A stretch of DNA of 64,000 nt. It comes from Solenopsis invicta (taxonomy: Eukaryota > Arthropoda > Insecta > Hymenoptera > Formicidae). Position 1 is the first letter of the stretch. Each line of letters begins with the position of its first letter. Below the pieces are notes generated by a model that was given only the letters and a program-made list of their open reading frames with translations, was not told where the DNA came from and did not search any database. The DNA is taken from positions 3,919,001-3,983,000 of the forward strand of contig NC_052668.1 of the NCBI RefSeq assembly GCF_016802725.1, given 5' to 3'. The position numbers and the translations under genes were made by a program. Of this stretch, positions 56,037 to 64,000 are shown in pieces.

Positions 56037-56659
56037 CTTTTAATATAGAAGTTGTGTAGCTCGTACGTAGAAAATGAGAATAGAGCACCCTTCAAAAAAC
56101 ACGCACAAATAACACTGACCGTGTAAAATTACGACTGAACGCCTGACAAAAAAAGGCGTTCTAACATATCTTAATGTGCTTTTACCGCATGCATATTTCG
56201 ATCAGCAAAGCTAAACTATCATAAACAGAGCAGTAATAGTATGACAGTAGATGATAGATCTTTTCGCAGATGGCGATATAATCGAAAAACAAAGATAGAT
56301 CTATGCAACGGACAAAGGGTGATAGCCTGGTCTCGCTTGAAAAATAATCTGCAGTACCAATGTAGAGGAAGTTCTTCTTTAGCATCCTCTTAAGCAAAAA
56401 TGAAAAATTGTTCAAAAATTCCCTTTTCCTGTAAAAAATCATATCTTTGCACAAAAAACATTTAAAGACTTTAAAATACGGCGTTTTAAAACTAAAGAAT
56501 CATACTTTCAAAAAAAGTTGTCATTGTCATTCTTATTAAAAAATACACTTATGTAACAAGACGAATATAAGGTACTTTTGATTAATTCAAGATAAAAAAT
56601 TGATGTGTTTCATGATATATTTCGGACCCTGCGCAGAAGCCTCCTTTTCCACAGCACTG
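56037..56659. other. AT-rich intron, nothing recognised
   Basis: No frame or repeat ends noted. Confidence 0.4.
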
Positions 56660-57783
56660 TACAAAGTGTTCCTAAACCCACGATAAATATTTTAATGACA
56701 GATTCTTTGGAAGATTTCAAGAAAAAAATTCTGATACCAAAATGTTGAGGCTACAATAATTTTCAAATAAGAACAGTTTAAAGATTACAAATGACAGGCC
56801 TAGAATTTCGCGCGCTCAAGGATGACAATGTGCTTCCTTGAAAACAATGCCTTTTATAATAATAAAATTATTGTAAAAATACGCAATGAGAATTTTATTA
56901 AAAATTTAATTCCGTTTATCTTTAACAAAATTAATATAAAATTAGATAAATATTTGTACATAATAGTTTAACAATTATGTTGATATTGATTAACGTCAAA
57001 TATCAAAATTGTCAAAATGTCAATCATCGTTTATTTGGTTCAAGGATGAAAATCTTTAAGATCGGCCTATAAAGACATTTTTTTATCAATACTAGAAAAT
57101 GGACATTAATGTAAGTAGAATAATGCACATACCGATTACATTAACCTGCGAAAATAGACATTTTTTCTGCAAATATAATAAAACTAATTGTAAGTGATTT
57201 TTATAGACAATTTTGCTCGCTAAACACGAATTTGTTGCTCAAATTTGGCTATCACAACATAATTTTGAGAAAAATGAGGTAAAGAACAACGATTTTGAGG
57301 ATTTGCATGGTGTTATAATATTCGCAGCAGATTTTTCTCTAAATTTCGTTAATACTACATGAAAGTATGAATTTTTAGCTTTAAAACGTATTTTGTTCCA
57401 TTTCGCTACAATCATGTCAATTATCATTTTAATAATTTTGATATTTGACACATTAATATCGACATAATTATTAAACTATTATGTGCAAATATTTATTTGA
57501 TTTTATATTAAATTCGTTATAGATAAACAAAATTAAATTCTTAATAACACACTCATTGCGTATTTTTACAACAATTTCATTATTGCATAAGGCATTCAGT
57601 TCAAGGGAGCACATTGCCATTCCCGACAGCGCAAAATTCTAGCCCTGTCATTTGTAATCTTTAAACTGTTCCCATTGGAAAATTATTATAGTCTCAACAT
57701 TTTAGTATTAAAATTTTCGTCTTAAAATCTTCCAAAGAATCTGTCATTAAAATATTTATCGCGGGTTTAGAAACATCCTGTAT
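56660..57783. mobile_element. Foldback, diverged TACAGGGTG-family relative
   Basis: Inverted arms of about 390 bp: GTACAAAGTGTTCCTAAACC on the left against GGTTTAGAAACATCCTGTA on the right. The pairing continues through GACAGATTCTTTGGAAGAT, TTACAAATGACAGG and ATTTGTACATAATAGTTTAA. The phrase TTTCGCGCGCTCAAGG is shared with 47381-48102 and 8422-8690. Confidence 0.8.
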
Positions 57784-58327
57784 AATGTTCTAACTTAGAC
57801 ACAGTATATGCGAGTAACATACCCAAAGAGACTTGTTTGAACATATTTTGTCCGGTTTATTTTATACAGTATAAGATTACTCATAAAAAAGTTTCATTCA
57901 CACACAATGTTAGTTCCATAGACCCCCAACAAAATTTTGCTGTCATGCCATTCAAATTTTAATTGACTATAAAAGTTGATCAATCATAACAATCAAGAGA
58001 AGAAATTTCAAACTTTTTTTATCCCCTCAGTTCAAACCTCCTATCTCATTCCGTCTTCACACAGCAAACGTTCGAAACTTCATATGAAGTTTCTTTGACC
58101 CATTTCTGTGTTTAAGGCTTAATAGAATTGGTTTTTTCGTTTAGTTATTCCTGATAGATATAAATATATAAATCAATATTAAAAAATTTTACAATAGTTG
58201 CAAAACTGCTTTTCCTACTGAACAAAGAATCAATTTACAAAAAAGATAGCGCTGCTTTAGAACTGACGTACCAGCCTCTAATCCGGAAAAATGTAACAAA
58301 TCTTTGTGTTTTATATTATATATTTCT
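57784..58327. other. Intron spacer, nothing recognised
   Basis: No coding or repeat structure noted. Confidence 0.4.
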
Positions 58328-58577
58328 AGAATAACTATTTAGTAACATTTTAAAACACGTAAAAAATTTTATAAAATGATTATAAAAACATTATACTAAA
58401 ATATAAGATGTAATAAAAAAAAACATGAAATTACAGCAGCTGCTCCTCAGAATAACTATTTAGTAACATTTAAAACACCTAAAAAATTTTATAAAACAAT
58501 GATTATAAAATATTATTAATATACTGAAATTTAAGATATAATAAAAAAAAAACATAAATTACAGCAGCTGCTCCTTT
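58328..58577. repeat. Two-copy ~120-bp tandem duplication
   Basis: AGAATAACTATTTAGTAACA ... TTACAGCAGCTGCTCCT is present at about 58329-58447 and again at about 58449-58577 with a few differences. Confidence 0.85.
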
Positions 58578-58959
58578 AAAGGTTAGATATATTGGAAACA
58601 ATTTATTTTTTATAATAAAATTACAATAAACTCTTAAGATATTTCAATTCTGGAAAATCAGATGGATATCTACAAATTTTTTTCGTATTTTTCATATGTA
58701 CGTTCAGGTAAGTTTTGTCAAACACTTCCTTTTTCTCAAACACTCCGTCTCAAACAGTTCCTTCTAGTTTCCAAAATTTTCAATGTAAATTAAAAATTTA
58801 TATATAGTAAAAAAAATAAATATAAATACGTACATATATTTGTAAAATAATTTGAAATATATCTAAAAGTAAATGTAGAAGATTTTGTATAAAACATAAC
58901 AGTAAATATCCATAAAAGTCAATATTAAGGTCATGAGAGACTTTCAAAAGGTTTTAGCT

Positions 58960-59830
58960 TTCGCTCGTTATTCGTTAAAAAGTTATTAACAAATAAAGTT
59001 GAAAAAATTATATGTGTATTTCTTAGCAAAGGTAGAAGGCTTTCGCTCTGTTTTTAATCCGAAATGACAACCTGGTTCTGGTTAATAAACACACGAATTC
59101 TTTGCATTACAAACACAAATTCTTAGATTTAAGAGCAAAAATTGCATTACAAAAATTTGTCTTTAAAACAGAATTTTATTGATATTGACCATATTAACAA
59201 ATAAAGTTGCAAATGTAAATGTATATTTCTTAGCAAAGTAAAGATTTTCGTCCTCCCTATAAGACGGCACAACCTAACTCATCCGAATTTTTATCGCAAT
59301 TAATTACATTTCAATTGATCAGATTGCCATTTTGGATTGGTAATGTCAATATCAACATAATCAACTGTGATAAAAATTCAGGTTAAATTAGATTATACTT
59401 TTCGATGACAACATATGTCAAATTCATTGACTTGTAAAGAGGATGACTTTTTGTAAATATTTATCAAAATTATTAAAAATAACTTATTTTCCGCCCAAGA
59501 AAATAAAAAGCTCCCTTAATCATATAATTACAAAAAACCACTTGGGTTTTAAATATTAAATTTAAAAATGTACTAAAAAAATTACCTTAAAGGGGGTACA
59601 TTAAATTGATAATCATATCTCTCAAAAGTCTCAAAGTTTATTGTTGACGCTTTTCCTAATGCCGATTGGTTCTCCCGTTATACTTACTTCGTGAACTGCT
59701 GTCATAGCGGAGATCGCGTTTTGACAGTTATGTGCATCGAGGGTTAATAGTGTAATTTTAAATTGGTAAATATGCCAATGAGGGAAAACTACCTCGATGA
59801 CCTTGACATATGTTGTCAAGGTCATGACCC
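58960..59830. repeat. Small dispersed duplications
   Basis: AACAAATAAAGTTG...TATTTCTTAGCAAAG occurs at about 58989 and 59196. GATCGCGTTTTGACAGTTAT with CTTACTTCGTGAACTGCTG at 59680-59735 recurs at 61570-61620. GACAACATATGTCAA at about 59405 is inverted near 59803. Unclassified repeat family members. Confidence 0.5.
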
Positions 59831-60331
59831 TGAGCTACCTCTCTTCAGATAAACCTCTTACTTCTTTTGTGATAAAAACCTTGTAAAGCTGTGTAATTCA
59901 TTATTAATTCCAAATTTTGTATTATTAAAAATTTTTTAAATGTTAAAAAATAATTTTATTAAAAAGAGAGCTAGAGCTTAAATTTAAAAGTAAAATTCTA
60001 AAAATTTCCATAAGTTTCAATAAAATTTCATTTTCAAAATTAATTTTTAAAAATAAAAAAAATTCTCTAAAAATTCTAGGTTTTTCGCAATAATAAACAC
60101 ATTGTTTAAGCATATACTCTAAGTTAGTGATTCGCATAATTTGCAACTTTTAGTGAAATTTCTAAACCGATGCCCATTTGTCGGTTACGTGATAACAACG
60201 GTTTGCCATATGTAACTAAAGTTTACGACGCTCAAAAGCAATTAAAACACGTTTTTAAATAAATTTAAAAGTGAGCCTTATTCGCTTTAAGTACCTTATT
60301 ATTAATTTTTATTTTTAAAAAAAAAGATTAC

Positions 60332-60484
60332 CTTTAGGTGTTTTACAGGTAAATTCGTTATCAAAGTAAAACGCATCATCTTCCCTAACAGCTGGCTTAA
60401 ATGGCGGTTTTATTTCCTTTTTATAAAGAGCATCCCAATCAATGGTAGCAAAGAAAATATGATTTTTAATTTCTTCCACTCCAC
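60332..60484 (-). CDS. S6kII: RSK, exon linking N-terminal kinase to linker
   Basis: Reads (G)GVEEIKNHIFFATIDWDALY, then KKEIKPPFKPAVREDDAFYF and DNEFTCKTPK(G). This is the AGC-kinase C-terminal extension of the first kinase domain, with PPFKP and FDNEFT, and ends at TPK, whose Thr is a turn-motif phosphosite in studied RSKs. Acceptor GTTAG and donor AAAG|GTAATC on minus; 153 nt; both junctions split a codon after its first base and match the neighbouring exons. Confidence 0.96.
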
Positions 60485-60603
60485 CTAACAAAAAGTTACA
60501 TAGAGATTATATCATGTATGATAACTGATATGCGTCATTCAAAGCACCATTTTTTCAATGCATGTAAAATAAATTAAGATAATGTAAGTTTTTTTTATAT
60601 TAC
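60485..60603 (-). other. RSK intron, 119 bp
   Basis: Short intron between GSG and VEEIK with canonical borders; nothing inside. Confidence 0.9.
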
Positions 60604-60769
60604 CAGATCCAAGGCGATTTACTGGATTTCTCTTGAACAATACTCTCAAAAGTGCTTGCGCTTCTGATGAAAGATTGTGTGGCATTCCAAGTTTAGCTTT
60701 CAAAATTTGCGTCATCGTTTCTTTACGATTAGCACCTTGGAACGGTAGTGCGCCTGTCAGCATTTCAAA
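60604..60769 (-). CDS. S6kII: RSK, exon for N-terminal kinase C-lobe
   Basis: Reads FEMLTGALPFQGANRKETMT, then QILKAKLGMPHNLSSEAQAL, then LRVLFKRNPVNRLGSG. FEMLTG.LPFQG and RNP.NRLG are hallmarks of the AGC-type first kinase domain of RSK. The acceptor TTTTTAG precedes TTT of Phe. This is the most upstream exon in the window; the exon for ...WWSFGVLM and everything before it must lie beyond 64000. 166 nt, phase 0 in and phase 1 out. Confidence 0.96.
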
Positions 60770-60950
60770 CTAAAAATATTAAGTATCGCATATAATCATC
60801 TCTAACTTTCTTCTTATATTCATACATTTCATTGATTGCACCGATCCACAGACGTGATACCTGGCAAAAATTTTTCTCATTTCTCTTATATTTTTAAAAA
60901 CTTTTCACATTTTAAAAGATTCTACAGAGTTCTTATATAATAGCCTTAAC

Positions 60951-61347
60951 GAGCAGATTGATTTCAAAAAATAATACACTTTGAGAGTTTTTACAATATC
61001 ATAAATTATAAGACCATAATTTACTCGTTACTAATTTACTATGGTCTTATAATTTGATATTGTAGGAACTCTCAAAGTATATTATTTTTCGGAATAAATT
61101 TGCTCGTTAAGACCTAATTATTTATCTGTATAAATAATTTTATTATAATAAATAATTTATTAAACATTTTTATTAATTTTTATTAATTAAATACAAACGT
61201 CCCAATGTTAAAATTTAATTGCAATTTTCTTAAAAAGTAAAACCCATTCACGCTAACCCTTTTACACTTTTAATATACTTATTCCCCCCTTTCGAATAAG
61301 TTATGACTCATCTCATTTGGCATTTTACAGTTCTTGCCCACTCCTTG
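60951..61347. mobile_element. E5: partial CAAGG foldback related to E4
   Basis: The right end AGTTCTTGCCCACTCCTTG is followed by TCA (61348-61350). Sequence inward matches the right arm of E4 (TGGCATTTTACAG, TTTAATATACTT, AAACGTCC). The tRNA-like module is missing: the arm jumps from TAATTAA to ATACAAACGTCC. The left end is the palindrome at 60951-61111 (CCTTAACGAGCAGATT), also found at the centre of E4. No left CAAGG end, so it is truncated. Confidence 0.75.
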
Positions 61348-61350
61348 TCA

Positions 61351-62095
61351 GTAATCATACGCTGAGGTTTTCTCGTAATAGGAACAAAAAACTACCAAAA
61401 TAATATCTTTTAATTAATCATCATGTAATTATTGAATAAGGTAACTTGATAGTCAGGTTAAAAATAGTTATCGTGTATCCGTTTTCACGGATTTACCAAC
61501 TACCGTGTCCCAAATACAGTTGATGAAAAAAATCCATTCCGTAATGCTGATTGGGTCTCACGCTGTGCTTACTTCGTGAGCTACTGTCATCGTGGAGATC
61601 GCGTTTTGACAGTTATCAAGAATTATGTGTGTATCGAGTAGTATAAATTTGTAATTTATAATATCAAAAGCTGTGTATCACGCGCGTAGCGTGAAAAAAT
61701 GATAGAATAATAGTGAACTAAATACTTATGTGTCAAGTCATTCGCACTTTCACTGAAACGTGAATACCGCGTTAATACCAACAAGATACGCATTGCACCT
61801 AATTTCGTGGGTAAATTTGATTTATTTATTAAATGTATTCATATTTCCATCTTTATTTAATTTATTTAATTTATTTTACTATTGATTAGATTAAATGTGA
61901 AATAATTTTTTTCTATAGGCTCTTTTTTTAACGAGCTATCATCTATTTTTCAAAAACCACGATAGTAGGGCAGGCCACGATAATAGGTGCACTTACCCTA
62001 GATTGTTGACAAAAATAGTTTTTTGTGTACTTTTATATGTCAATATATCAATAAATACATGTCTATAAACTTGTAAATGTAACACACCCCCTTGC
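61351..62095. other. Intron spacer
   Basis: Apart from the short repeat at 61570-61620 shared with 59680, nothing recognised. Confidence 0.4.
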
Positions 62096-62098
62096 ACC

Positions 62099-62160
62099 CC
62101 GTGTGTGTGCGTGCGTGCGTGCGTGTGTGTGTGTGTGTGCGCGCGCGCGCGCGTGTGCGT
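62099..62160. repeat. (GT)n/(GC)n microsatellite
   Basis: Mixed GTGTGC and GCGC runs. Confidence 0.95.
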
Positions 62161-62239
62161 TTGTTTCGCTCCTCAAGCAGAGGAGAGTGGGGTGGACCTT
62201 GCTTTATTTGGCCATTTACTACAAGTGTGTATATACTTA

Positions 62240-62550
62240 TTTTAAAACAGTTTTTCTATTATAACGACTAAAATATTGAAGTTAGATAAAATATGCATAT
62301 GACCTTTTTGTAGAGCTTATCACAAGCTTCATTTTTTGTTTGACCCTTTTTTGTAAAATGAATACTTTCTGATGTAATTTAAAAAAAACTTTTTTCTGTC
62401 TCTAAGTATATCTTAAAAACTGTACGAGAGCACCAATTAATTTATAAAGAAAAGTTGTTCAATATCCTTGCCTCTATAACATATGTCAAGATCAACATAA
62501 TTAGAGCTGGGTCTCCTATACTGCATAATTACCGTCGAGGCTATAATACT
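62240..62550. repeat. Dispersed repeat with empty E2 target
   Basis: Matches the flanks of E2 (18000-18170 plus 19306-19440) without the insertion. TCTCTAAGTATATC at 62400-62413 is the unoccupied TAA target. Confidence 0.85.
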
Positions 62551-62914
62551 TTTCAAATGAGAAATATTTACAGTAGGCGAATCAAGTAGTCTAAAAATCG
62601 CGCTTAGTGACGGCTCAGTACAATGACAGTAAATGCTCTTGCACTTTTGTAAACTTGTTATTACATTGAAGTAATTATGATGATATTGAAATGCTTTATT
62701 GATTGAATCATATTTAAATATAAATTAGTATATGCATTATACATGTCATGATCATATAAAAACATTACAGAATATTAAAAATAATTATAATAATTGTCCA
62801 AATTCACGAGGTGTCAATGATTCACAAAACAGCCAACTTCAGAGAAGAGATATATGTATGTCATACAACTCGGCAATACTTAATAAAAAATATGTTGATA
62901 AAAATGCGAAATTC

Positions 62915-63235
62915 TTTGACACATAATTACATTTCTATTTATTATATATGAAATAATGTTTCATATCATTACATCATACTATAATATTTATGTTCCCCAA
63001 TAGGCACATTGTGCGAATATTATGTTGTACAATGGTATCACAAATTGACAAAAATTTTGAATAATTGCGCTAAGATAACACGTTATAATGCAGCAGTTGT
63101 GTCAAAATAAAATTTTTAAATAACATTCGTCAAAAACCAAATAAAAGAGTATACAAATTTTTAAGAATTTCGTCACCATTCGGTGATCGTTCCATTTCTA
63201 CATTTTCTTGTGTATTTTTCTTCGTAGAAACCGAA
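62915..63235. repeat. Dispersed repeat, copy 2
   Basis: Inverted copy of 10790-11160 sharing CCAATAGGCACATTGTGCG and GAGTATACAAATTTT among other stretches. Confidence 0.7.
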
Positions 63236-64000
63236 AATTATGCATTATTACTCGATTTGATCCAATTTTAAATTAATTTCTAAATTATTGAAGCATAATT
63301 GACGATTTCATGACGATGCGAATAATGATTCATAAACTTTATTTCAATATAGCAATTTTTTATTAAGTGTTTTTTTTTTTATTAAACGTTTCTCTGACGA
63401 TAATTTTCTGTTTCTATATAGAAAAGTACAAAAAAAAATATAGAAGTGGAACGATTAACTTCAATAGCCTAAAACAACTTCCAGATTATTATAATAAAAG
63501 TATTGTACCAATGCGCAACTGAAGAACAACCGAATAATGTGCAGGAATATTGTAATTGAATGCTTCTAATAAATATATTGAAAATTATTTGACGACTATT
63601 CAAACTAAAGAAAGTGTGAATTATTGCATTTGTGCTTGTACGTATAATGAGTTGCATTGTTAATAAGATTAATTATAATCTTGAATAAATAAAGTTGGTA
63701 TGCATCTTACTCGTTAAAAATAAGATATTGTGACATTAGACACTTTTGACAAGTAGCACTTCGTAGAGGTCAAATAGTCAACTAGTGAGGGTTGTGATCA
63801 TGGAGACTTTTCATCAAAATGAGAACATGTACAGTGAGTTGCCTGGAGTTCAATTTTAGGCACCACGTTTTTTTCTTAGTAAATTTTTACGTTCATGACC
63901 GAACGCTGCGTCAACAATCACAAATGTATCGTAGTGTTAGTAGTGTTTTGACAGTTAGCCTTTGCAACCTCACTTTTAATCGGTCACATCTCTGAAATAT
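63236..64000. other. Window end, nothing recognised
   Basis: No gene or repeat ends noted in the last 760 bp. Confidence 0.4.

Larger units (their letters stand above)
50611..60331 (-). other. RSK intron, about 9.7 kb
   Basis: Lies between the TPK and DSPG halves of the turn-motif region. It contains the Penelope-like element, the 54834-56036 element, the 56660-57783 foldback and small duplications. 50611-51250 has no recognised feature. 59831-60331 is AT-rich with nothing seen. Confidence 0.85.
60770..64000 (-). other. RSK upstream intron, 5' part outside window
   Basis: I searched for the exon preceding FEMLTG (expected to encode APEVVNR..ADWWS..VLM) and did not find it here. The interval carries E5, a GT microsatellite and two dispersed repeats. 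Confidence 0.7.

Overview
The window looks like insect, probably hymenopteran and perhaps ant, euchromatin. It is AT-rich, has spliced genes with very long introns, and is crowded with mariner elements, long palindromic (foldback) MITEs, a purine-rich non-LTR retrotransposon and Penelope-like elements. The species assignment is inference.

One host gene is recognisable: a p90 ribosomal S6 kinase (RSK; S6kII in Drosophila) on the minus strand. Seven coding exons are in the window, from the end of the N-terminal kinase domain at 60769 to the stop codon at 10252. They splice in one continuous frame of 1473 nt (490 codons plus stop). Roughly the first third of the protein lies beyond position 64000. 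The introns are either tiny (89, 119 and 673 bp) or huge (about 9.7, 12.5 and 25.9 kb), and the huge ones are filled with transposable elements.

Layout. 1-1020: CpG-rich block of unknown nature. 1392-9779: a run of foldback elements, several placed end to end in TA-rich spacer and sharing TACAGGGTG-like ends. 10252-10380: last RSK exon. 10381-22890: intron with three dead mariners of different lineages, a degenerate 48-bp tandem repeat and tRNA-module foldback E2. 22891-23161: RSK exon. 23162-49094: the 26-kb intron, with foldbacks E3 and E4, tRNA-like SINE-type repeats, a deeply nested stack at 31980-35200, LINE fragments, a 4.4-kb decayed LINE and a Penelope remnant. 49095-50610: three RSK exons. 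50611-60331: intron with a structurally complete but mutated Penelope-like element between long inverted repeats. 60332-60769: two RSK exons. 60770-64000: upstream intron with more repeats.

The most unusual signal is a set of foldback elements (E1, E2, E3, E4 and partial E5). They share CAAGG termini and 3-bp TNA target duplications, although their interiors differ, and four of them carry tRNA-like box A/box B modules inside the inverted arms. For several insertions the empty target is visible elsewhere in the same window, so boundaries and duplications can be read directly.
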